Source: Actinophytocola sp. (GTDB taxonomy: Bacteria > Actinomycetota > Actinomycetes > Mycobacteriales > Pseudonocardiaceae). Taken from it: DNA of 64,000 bases. Of this stretch, positions 42,980 through 50,482 are shown one piece after another (the stretch's first letter is position 1; the number at the start of each line of letters is the position of its first letter). Both the position numbers and the translations under genes were made by a program. The notes under the pieces are model-generated. The model searched no databases. It was not told the DNA's origin and was given only the letters and a program-made list of their open reading frames with translations. The stretch spans positions 16,756 through 80,755 of the forward strand of contig NZ_WHTD01000012.1 of NCBI RefSeq assembly GCF_009379765.1. The letters run 5' to 3'.

Positions 42980-43006
42980 TGTAAGCGCTTCCTGTATGCG
43001 CTTCCA
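42980..43006 (+). promoter_or_regulatory. paired LacI-family operators before a decayed gene
   Basis: TGTAAGCGCTTCC (42980-42992) and TGTATGCGCTTCC (42993-43005) are tandem copies of the LacI-operator type seen at 38540. They probably once controlled a hydrolase gene whose remains lie at 43067-43614. Confidence 0.6.
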
Positions 43007-43066
43007 TTCGATCCAGGCAGTGCTGGACGACGTCGTACGCTCCCGCGCGCCGGGCCGAGAGGGACC

Positions 43067-43614
43067 ATGGCGCGGGCGATGCTGCTCGGCGGGTTCCGGT
43101 TCGGGGCGGTGAACCTGCAGTCCGCTCTCGACCCGGCGACGCCGCCGGTGCTGGCGCTGGCGCTGGCGCTGGCGGGCACGACGCACCCGCCGGCCGCGGT
43201 TCAGTCCCTTGTGGACTACATGCGGGCCAGCGGACACCTGTTGCCGGCCGGGCGGGTGCCGGCACTGGACATGGCCCGCGGCCCGTGCCCGGTCCTGCGT
43301 GACGCGCTCGGCTGACCGCCACCGAGCACGGGCGGCCGCTGCTGGGCGGCGAGACGCTGTGGCTGCAGGGGCGGCGGGCGCTGATGCTGCCGCCCGACCT
43401 GACGCTCGGCGGCCTCGACGTGGCGTACGCGACGGCCGAGGCGGCGCACGTCGGCGAAGGCTCGGTGACGTTCCGCTCGCCCGCGCCGGAGTCGTTCGTG
43501 GCCGTGCGGGGCGAGGTGACCTGCACGGAGCCGGCCGTGGAGCTGGCGGCAGGACGGACTGACTGGCGTACTGGCCCGCGGGACCCGCGAGTTCACCGTG
43601 CGCCGAACCCGTGA
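43067..43614 (+). pseudogene. broken coding region behind LacI operators (possible glycoside hydrolase relic)
   Basis: Two frames with coding character follow each other. 43067-43315 reads MARAMLLGGFRFGAVNLQSA and ends DMARGPCPVLRDALG. 43312-43614 reads TEHGRPLLGGETLWLQGRRA, LMLPPDLTLGGLDVAYATAE and GSVTFRSPAPESFVAVRGEV. The second resembles the C-terminal beta-domain of a large sugar hydrolase (possibly GH35). No complete domain is present and assignment is tentative. Confidence 0.35.
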
Positions 43615-43649
43615 GGGCTGACGACGGCGGCTCGGTTAGCGTGACGCTC

Positions 43650-44075
43650 ATGTTCCAGACCGACACGGCGGCGTTCGTGCGCCGCTTCGCCGACGCGTGG
43701 GCCACCCCGACCGTCGACGGGCTCGTGGCGCTGGCCCACCCCGACGCGACGTTCACCCAGCCGCTTTACAGCACCGCGCGCGGCCACGACGGGCTGACGA
43801 ACGTGCTGGACGAGCTGCTGTCGACGATCCCCGACCTGCGCGGCGAGGTCCTGAGCTGGGCCGCGGCCGACGACGAGACCGTGTTCGTGGAAGTGCGCCT
43901 CACCGGCACGTTCGGCCGCAAGCCCATCGAGTGGGTGACCGTCGACAAGATCGTCCTGCGGGACGGCCTGATCGCCTCCCGCACGGCGAACTTCGACGGC
44001 CTGCGCCTGCTCGGCTCCCTGGCCCGCCGCCCGCGCGGCTGGCCGGCGTGGCTACGCGCCAAGCTCGACCGCTGA
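43650..44075 (+). CDS. SnoaL-like (NTF2 fold) protein
   Basis: A 141-residue cone-shaped NTF2-like protein: AAFVRRFADAWATPTVDGLV, HPDATFTQPLYSTARGHDGL and RLTGTFGRKPIEWVTVDKIV follow the SnoaL-like order. Such proteins are small isomerases, hydratases or ligand binders; the role here is unknown. ATG 43650 is chosen over an upstream in-frame GTG because the fold begins there. Confidence 0.8.
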   Translation: MFQTDTAAFVRRFADAWATPTVDGLVALAHPDATFTQPLYSTARGHDGLTNVLDELLSTIPDLRGEVLSWAAADDETVFVEVRLTGTFGRKPIEWVTVDKIVLRDGLIASRTANFDGLRLLGSLARRPRGWPAWLRAKLDR

Positions 44076-44415
44076 GCTCGGCGCCACCCGGCCAGGAACG
44101 TCGCGATACGGTCGGCGGCGGTGTGCCATGCGGTCCCGAGGTCGGCCGCCACCTCCTCGACGTCGGCGGGACATTCGACGCCGCGCGCCTTCACCGCTGT
44201 CCACAGTGGAGCGTCCGGTTCGGCGACGGTCATGACAGGGCCCGCAGGTCGCGGCCGACGGTGTCGTCCGTCCGGACGTAGGTCTCGACGCCTTGCCGAC
44301 CGGCCCGCGACAGGTCCGCGGGCCGGCCGACCCACTGGTCGGTGGTCCGCGCGACTCGGTCGACGCCGCCACCGCGGTAGCGGCCCATGAACGCCCGGCC
44401 CAGCTGCCCCTGGCC
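44076..44415 (-). pseudogene. two coupled fragments resembling type VII (WXG100/EspC-like) small proteins
   Basis: Fragment one (44230-44415, start missing) reads LGQGQLGRAFMGRYRGGGVD, RVARTTDQWVGRPADLSRAG and ends TDDTVGRDLRALS. Its TGA overlaps (ATGA) the ATG at 44233 of fragment two, which begins MTVAEPDAPLWTAVKARGVE and contains LGTAWHTAADRIATFLAGWR before running into the antisense of the SnoaL gene. Layout and coupling recall ESX-associated gene pairs, but the match is loose. Confidence 0.3.
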
Positions 44416-44425
44416 GAGGCTGCCC

Positions 44426-45309
44426 TCGAGCCAGGAGATCCTGGTGCGGGCGGTGCTGGTCGCGCGGCAGACGGGCTGCCGCACGCAGATCTCGCATCTG
44501 AGCTCGGTCGGGAACGCAACTGGGGCCGGGTGTCCGAGGTGCTCGCGATGCTGGACGGGGCGGACATCGGCACGGACATCGGGGTCGACATCTACCCCTA
44601 CCTCGCCGGCAACGCGCCGCTGAGCCAGCTGCTGCCGGAATGGGTCACCGACGGCGGCCCGTCGGTGATTCCCGACCGGCTCGCAGATCCCGTTGTGCGG
44701 CAACGAATCGCGGCGGCGTGGGTCGACAACGCCGTGCCGTGGACGGAGATCACCGTCGCCGGCGGCGCCACCGACGTACTCGGCCGGACCATCGCGGAGC
44801 TCGCCACCGGCCGGGACGCGGTGGACGTGGCGCTGGACCTCATCGCCGCGCACGGCAACGCCGTCATCATGACCGCGGGCGGCCGCAGCCCGGACGACCT
44901 GCGCACGGTGCTGCACCACGACAGCTCCGTCGTCGCCTCGGACGGGCTCGCGCTCGACCCGGACGGTCCGACAGGTCAGGGTTTCCCGCACCCACGGTCG
45001 TTCGGCACCTTCCCCCGGGTACTCGCCGGAACCGGTGGACTGCCGCTGGCCACGGCCGTGCACAAGGCGACCTCGACCCCCGCGCGGCGGGTCGGGCTCA
45101 CCGATCGGGGTGAGGTCCGACGCGGACAGATGGCGGATCTTGTCGTGTTGGACATGGAACGCCTTGCCGATCGCGCTACCTTTCTTCATCCGCGGCTGTT
45201 CCCCGCGGGCGTGGAGCACGTGCTCGTCGCCGGGACAATGGTGGTGGAGAACGGAAGCCACCCCGCTTCCCGGCCGGGCGACGTGGTGCGACGAGCCCCG
45301 ACGAAGTGA
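44426..45309 (+). pseudogene. N-acyl-D-amino-acid deacylase, 5'-truncated and frameshifted
   Basis: An ILVRAVLVARQTGCRTQISHL segment with the metal-ligand region is followed, after a frameshift near 44515, by DIGVDIYPYLAGNAPLSQLL, SSVVASDGLALDPDGPTGQG and FPHPRSFGTFPRVLAGTGGL. These are the C-terminal two thirds of a D-aminoacylase (amidohydrolase superfamily). The N-terminal ~200 residues with the first metal ligands are missing. An intact paralogue is at 61179-62771. Confidence 0.75.
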
Positions 45310-45317
45310 GGATCGAG

Positions 45318-46186
45318 ATGGCGACAAAGGCACGCGGAGCGCGCCCGACAAGGACCGAGGACCAGCTCGGGCCCAAGAGCGCGAACTACCACACGCACGC
45401 GCTGACCCGCGGCCTCGTGCTGCTGGACCTGCTCGCCTCGGTGCCGCCGCCGTTGACGCTCACCGGGATGCACGAGCACACCGGCCTGCCCAAGAGCACG
45501 CTGGTGCGGCTCCTCTCCGCGCTCACCGAGATGCGGTTCGTCGTACGGGTCGACGAGCGGCCCGCGTACCGGCTCGGGCACAAGGTGATGGCGCTCGCCG
45601 ACGCATATGTGTCCAGTTTGGACCTGTCGGCGGCGGCCGGGACCTATCTGGACGCACTCAGCAAACAGACCCAGCAGACGTCCAACCTGGGCATGCTGGA
45701 CGGCACCGAGGTCGTGCACGTGTGCGCACCCCCGACCGGCCGCTGCGCTTCGAGACCAGCCCCGGCGCGCGGGACAGCGCGCACTGCACGGGTCTGGGCA
45801 AGATGCTGCTCGCCGGCGTCGACCCCGAGCGGCTCACCGCGCACCTGCCGCCGGAGCCGTACCCGGCCCGCACCGACCGCACGATCACCACCCTCGACGA
45901 GATGACCAAGGAGATCCGGCGGACCGCGCGGCGCGGCCACGGCATCGACGACAACGAGGGCAGCACCGGGCTCAAGTGCGTCGCGGTGCCGATCACGGCC
46001 GGCGGGCAGATGCTCGCCGCGCTGTCGGTGTCCGGGCCGGCCGGCGAGTTCGGCCGGGAGAAGCAGAAGGAGTACCTGGAGCGGCTGCACGAGACCGCCG
46101 AGGCGCTCTCCGCCGACTACGACGTGGTGGCCGTGCTGCGCCGCATGCACGAGTCGATGAGCGAGTCACCCAACCGAAGGCCCTAG
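45318..46186 (+). pseudogene. IclR-family regulator, frameshifted
   Basis: The first frame (ATG 45318) encodes the IclR HTH: LTRGLVLLDLLASVPPPLTL, MHEHTGLPKSTLVRLLSALT. Near 45735 the frame changes; the effector domain continues in the next frame as TPDRPLRFETSPGARDSAHC, TGLGKMLLAGVD, GIDDNEGSTGLKCVAVPITA and ends at 46186. As read, the first frame would end in a nonsense tail. Lies between the D-aminoacylase relic and an amidohydrolase relic that it presumably regulated. Confidence 0.8.
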
Positions 46187-46200
46187 TCCTTGAGCACCTC

Positions 46201-47030
46201 GTGATCGACGTCCACACGCACTGCTTGCAGCACACCCATTGGGGCCCGGAGTGGGACGCTCACTGGGAGCCGGCCTACAAGCGGGAGTGGGTGGACGTCA
46301 CCCCGGCCGACTTCGACCGGGCCATGCGCGACGGCGGCGTCGACCTGGCGTTCGTGTTCGGCATGCGGGCCACCGTGGCCGGGTCCGCACGCCCCACGAG
46401 TTCGTGGCGCGGTTCTGCGCCGACACGGCCACCCCGACCGTGGGCTTCATGTCGCTGGACCTGTCCGACCCGGACGTGCTCGACCAGCTGGCCGACGGGG
46501 TCGCGAACGATCTGCGCGGGATCAAGCTCTACCCGGTGCTGGCCGGCTTCGACCCGCGCGGCCCGGCGCACGACCCGTTCTTCGCCGAGGCCACCCGGCT
46601 GGGGCTCGTGGTGCTGTGGCACATGGGCGCGACCCCGAGCCCGGTCGGTGACCTGTCGCTGTCCAACCCGCTGCTGGTCGACGACGTGGCGCGGCGGCAC
46701 CCCGGCCTCGTGCAGATCATCGCCCACCTCGGGCACCCGTGGCAGCGGGAGAGCATCGTGACGTGCCGGAAGAACCGGCGGGTGTTCACCGACGTGTCGG
46801 CGTCGTGGGCGCGGCCGCTGGACGGCTATCTGGCGCTGGTCCGGGCGCAGGAGTGGGACATAGCGGACAAGCTGCTGTTCGGATCGGACTATCCGATGTG
46901 GACGCCCAAGGAGGCGGCCGACGGGCTGCGTGCGCTGGCCGCCACGAACACGGGCCTACCGAGAGTGCACGAGTCGACACTGGACCGAATCCTGCACGGC
47001 GATCCTCTTGGCGACCTCGGCCTGGCGTAG
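46201..47030 (+). pseudogene. amidohydrolase-2 family protein, frameshifted
   Basis: GTG 46201 starts IDVHTHCLQHTHWGPEWDAH (metal-binding HxH) and continues to GGVDLAFVFGMRATVAG. Near 46385 the frame shifts to TPHEFVARFCADTATPTVGF, GIKLYPVLAGFDPR, QIIAHLGHPWQRESIVTCRK and LLFGSDYPMWTPKEA, with the remaining His and Asp ligands. Together they form a complete TIM-barrel amidohydrolase (ACMSD/4-oxalomesaconate hydratase-like superfamily), broken by one frameshift. Confidence 0.8.
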
Positions 47031-47223
47031 ACCATTCGGCCGAACACGTTGGTCCTTCCGGGCAACGGGTGTATCTAACTTTGCCCCGGGCTCTCAGTAT
47101 CTGTAACAAGGTGTTAGGAAGTTCGATGAAACCCGACGGGGTCAGTCAGCATCCAACGAAGTGTCAGTGCCGAGTGCTACAACAGACTCGCAGGGGATCC
47201 GAGCAGTACTAACGAGGAACGAC

Positions 47224-47529
47224 ATGTCCACCGCCCGCACCACCGTGCCACCCATCGAGCCACCTTTCGAGGCACTGCCCGAAGGTCTGAACCACCGAGC
47301 CATCTCGATGCTCCGCGCGGTAGTCGCCGGGCGCGCGCAGATCAGCTGCAGCAGCGAGCCGGACCTGTTCATCGACAACGTTCCCTGCTGCGACCAGTAC
47401 ACGGCGCACACGCTCGCTCACGCCGGGTTGATCGAGCCCGCGACGACGGGCGGGGTCGGCCAGCTGGTGCCCGCCCGGCTCACCGCCGCGGGCGAAGCCG
47501 CGCTGGTTCCGGCCGCGGCCGCCGCTTAG
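47224..47529 (+). CDS. hypothetical protein, 101 aa
   Basis: Starts at ATG 47224 after GAGGA at 47214. Residues 30-95 (AISMLRAVVAGRAQISCSSE, DQYTAHTLAHAGLIEPATTG, VPARLTAAGEAAL) look like a small winged-helix fold with a CC pair at DNVPCCDQ. No family recognised. The 190 bases upstream have a slightly lower GC content and no gene. Ends 4 bases into the convergent VOC gene. Confidence 0.65.
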   Translation: MSTARTTVPPIEPPFEALPEGLNHRAISMLRAVVAGRAQISCSSEPDLFIDNVPCCDQYTAHTLAHAGLIEPATTGGVGQLVPARLTAAGEAALVPAAAAA

Positions 47530-47903
47530 TCCCGCTGGTCCTTGCGGATCGGGTGATCCGTCGGTATCTCCACGAGCACGATGCGTAACCCGTCGGGATC
47601 CTCGACCCACATCTCCAGCAGGCCCCACGGTTCCTCGCGCGCCTCCCTGACGATCGGTACGCCGCGTGCCTCCAGCGCACGCTCGGTGCCGGCCAGGTCG
47701 CGCACCTGCAGCCACAGAGCGGTGTCCTCGCTCGGCCCGGCGCTCCCCCGCCCGGACACCTCCAGCAGCCCGTTGCCGAGAAAGAACACGGTGCCGCCGG
47801 GGAACTCGCGGTGGATCGCGAGGCCGAGCGTGTCCCGGTAGAAGGCCACCGACCGCTCCGGATCTCGCGGGCGCACGATGACCCTGCTGCTGAGGATCTC
47901 CAT
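47526..47903 (-). CDS. VOC-family (glyoxalase/bleomycin resistance-like) protein
   Basis: A 125-residue protein: SSRVIVRPRDPERSVAFYRD, TLGLAIHREFPGGTVFFLGN, and EPWGLLEMWVEDPDGLRIVL with the metal-ligand Glu near the C terminus are the standard VOC order. A small dioxygenase, glyoxalase or binding role is possible; substrate unknown. 47904-48110 downstream of its start holds no convincing gene. Confidence 0.85.
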   Translation of the reverse strand: MEILSSRVIVRPRDPERSVAFYRDTLGLAIHREFPGGTVFFLGNGLLEVSGRGSAGPSEDTALWLQVRDLAGTERALEARGVPIVREAREEPWGLLEMWVEDPDGLRIVLVEIPTDHPIRKDQRD

Positions 47904-48110
47904 CCGTCGAGAGTCTCACCTTCCGGGCGAGGCGGCCTCCGCTACCCGATGAGTCCTCGCCAGTGCGGCGAAGAACGCGAGCGGCTTGTCCAGCGCGGCG
48001 AGGTCGGGCGCGTCGGCGACCGGAGCAAGACCGGCCGTAGCTCGCGCAGCGCAAGGCGAGAGCCGGTCCGGATGGATGCCGGGTGCGTAGCCGCCCTTGC
48101 CAGGTGTCTT

Positions 48111-48184
48111 GCGGGTCCGGAATGTTGGACTCGCGGGTCCTGAGCGTTGGACTCGCGGGTCCTGAGCGTTGGACTCGCGGGGGG
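48111..48184. repeat. 22-bp tandem repeat, three to four units
   Basis: Units AATGTTGGACTCGCGGGTCC (48121), GCGTTGGACTCGCGGGTCCT (48144) and GCGTTGGACTCGCGGG (48167) run directly into the stop codon (48185-48187) of the minus-strand GGDEF protein gene. Same unit and same orientation relative to the gene end as at 18.6 and 52.9 kb. Confidence 0.9.
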
Positions 48185-50287
48185 TCAGGCCACGAAGAGG
48201 TGTTCGGTGTCCTGGGGGCTGCCGGCGGTGCCGACGAAGTCGCCCTGCACGGTGTCCGCGCCGGCATCGCGCCACCAGTCGAGCTGGGCCTCGGTCTCGA
48301 TGTCGCCCACGATGACCGGCGTGCCGGACTCGCGGACCAGCGGCACGAGCTGGCGGATCGACTTGACGAACAGGCTCTCCTCGCCCTGCCGGTCGACCCG
48401 GGACACGACCAGGCCGGACATCTTCACCGCGCTCACCGGCAGGTCCTCCAGGCACGCGAGGTCGCCCCGGGTGGTGCCGAACGCGTAGAGCACGACGCCG
48501 ATGCCGAGGTCCTTCAGCACCTCGAGGTTGTCCTCGGCCAGCCCGTCGGTCATGCACAGCGCCTGCACCGGCATGCCGAGCCGCAACTGGTCGGGCGAGA
48601 GGCACGCGTCGGTGAGCACCGCCTGCACCGCCGACACCAGGTCCGGGTCGCCGGCCAGCTCCTTGGTGAGCTCGACGTACAGCTTCGGCAGTCCACCGTT
48701 GAACCGGTCGGTCCACGAGCGCAGCTGGTGGCAGGACTGGTTGAGCATCCACCGCCCGATGGGCAGCGACAGGCCGGTCTCGGCGAGCACCTCCAGGCAC
48801 CGCTCGTGGTCGAGCCTGCCCTGCTCGGTGTGGTCCCAGCCCAGCAGCGCCTGCATCGCCACGATGCTCTTGTCCTTCAACGACACCAGCGGCTGGTACT
48901 CGATCCCGAAGTCGCCGTTCTCCCATGCCCCGGGCATCGAGCCGGCCAGCGCGAACCGCGACCGGTCCTGCTCGTTCTGCTCGACGTCGACCGTGCCCCA
49001 CTGCCGCCGGCCCGTCTGCTTGAGCCGCTGCAGCGTGGTGTCCGTGGCCCGCAACAGCTCCGCGGGCGACGTGTCCGGCTTCGGCTTGTGCACCACGGCA
49101 ATGGTCGCGGTGGTGGCGATGCCCTCGTCGTCGATGTAGACCGGCTCGGCGAGCTCGTCGTTGATCCGCACCGCCAGGCTCGCCGGCGACGGCGTGGTCG
49201 GCGAGTTCTCCAGCAGCACCCCGAACTCGTCACCGTCGAACCGGGCGATCGTGGCCGTCTCGCCCTCGAACACCTCACGCAGCCTGGTCGCGACGGTCTG
49301 CAGCAACCGGTCGCCGGCATCGCGGCCCAGGCCGTTGTTGATCGCGCGGAACCCGTCCAGGTCGAGGTGGAAGACGGTGATCTCCTCGACCTTGTTCTTG
49401 CCGCCCAGCGTCTCCTCGAGCCGGCCCATGAACCGGTGCCGGTTCACCAGCCCGGTGAGGACGTCGTGGATGGCCTGGAACTGCAACTGCCCCTCGAGGA
49501 AGTGCTTGTCCGACACGTCCTCCGCGGACGTCACGTAGTAGGTCGGGGTGCCGTCCGGGGCGCGCAGCACCGACGCGGACAGGAAGACCAGCGCCTCCTC
49601 ACCGTCCGCGCGCAGAAGTCTTCGCCGCTCGCGGAACGGCAGCGAGTCCTCGTCCAGCAGCACCTGGTAGCGCAGCCGCAGGTAGTCCGCGTCGTCCGGG
49701 TGGAAGATCTCCTCCAGCCGGAGCGCGCTCACCTTTCCCCGCCGGTGCGCCAGAATCTCCGCCAACGCACGGTTGCTCCGGATCAGCCCGCCGTCGAGGT
49801 CGCTGATCGCCATGCCCACCGACGACGTCGAGAAGATCTCCTCGAACTTCGCCTCGCTGTCCGACAGCGCGCGCTCGGCGTTCTCCCTGGCCCGGATCAG
49901 CGCGCGGGTCAACCCCTCCTGCTCGTCGAACAGCCGCCGGCGCATACCCTCACTGAATCCGCGCGCCATCGCGCCGAACACGTGCACGAGCTTGTCGGTC
50001 GCCTTGTCGACGCCGTTCAGCTCTGATAAGTGAGGCATTCCCTCGCCCAGTACGTTGACCGAACCCTCGACACATTCGGAGCTGGTCACCCCCAGCTCCA
50101 CCAAGCCTTCCGCGATAGCCGCCGCCGGCTCGGCCGTGAACGGTTCCGCCCGCACGACAACGATGAGGCTCTCGAGCGCGCCCGAGAGCGCGCGCTCGAT
50201 CTCATCCCTCGACCGCGCAATGTAGATGACCCGAGCCAATGCTCTCGCCCACTCAGCGACCAGCTCAGATCGATCCACCGGAGCCAT
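48185..50287 (-). CDS. PAS-GGDEF protein with degenerate EAL domain
   Basis: A 700-residue signalling protein: an N-terminal helical domain (1-140), a PAS domain (FEEIFSTSSVGMAISDLDGG, 150-270), GGDEF (HLDLDGFRAINNGLGRDAGD and RFDGDEFGVLLENS) and an EAL-like domain (450-690). The GGDEF signature reads DGDEF and looks competent. The EAL domain has MQALLGW in place of E-A/V-L, YAFGTTRGD for DDFGTGYSS and VGDIET for AEGVET, so the main metal-binding acids are lost and phosphodiesterase activity is unlikely. It is probably a diguanylate cyclase or c-di-GMP receptor. Confidence 0.9.
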   Translation of the reverse strand: MAPVDRSELVAEWARALARVIYIARSRDEIERALSGALESLIVVVRAEPFTAEPAAAIAEGLVELGVTSSECVEGSVNVLGEGMPHLSELNGVDKATDKLVHVFGAMARGFSEGMRRRLFDEQEGLTRALIRARENAERALSDSEAKFEEIFSTSSVGMAISDLDGGLIRSNRALAEILAHRRGKVSALRLEEIFHPDDADYLRLRYQVLLDEDSLPFRERRRLLRADGEEALVFLSASVLRAPDGTPTYYVTSAEDVSDKHFLEGQLQFQAIHDVLTGLVNRHRFMGRLEETLGGKNKVEEITVFHLDLDGFRAINNGLGRDAGDRLLQTVATRLREVFEGETATIARFDGDEFGVLLENSPTTPSPASLAVRINDELAEPVYIDDEGIATTATIAVVHKPKPDTSPAELLRATDTTLQRLKQTGRRQWGTVDVEQNEQDRSRFALAGSMPGAWENGDFGIEYQPLVSLKDKSIVAMQALLGWDHTEQGRLDHERCLEVLAETGLSLPIGRWMLNQSCHQLRSWTDRFNGGLPKLYVELTKELAGDPDLVSAVQAVLTDACLSPDQLRLGMPVQALCMTDGLAEDNLEVLKDLGIGVVLYAFGTTRGDLACLEDLPVSAVKMSGLVVSRVDRQGEESLFVKSIRQLVPLVRESGTPVIVGDIETEAQLDWWRDAGADTVQGDFVGTAGSPQDTEHLFVA

Positions 50288-50482
50288 CCATAGGCCAAGT
50301 CATCCGAGTTCGTCCTTCTCCGGTGAGCCGCGCGTTGACGGTACCAGCGACAACGTCGCGGGCTCTGCACCCAAACGGGGGCTCGGTTCTGCAACTTGCA
50401 CATACCCTAGGTGTTCAGCGCTGGGCCGAACGGGTGAAACACGTTGGGTTATTAACTCCGCGGGGTCTGTTGCCGGCCGTGA

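Noticed and set aside
47904..48110. Coding-like minus-strand fragment (APDLAALDKPLAFFAALART)
   Set aside because: Some codon bias is present but the fragment is under 40 codons, has no start and matches no family I can name.
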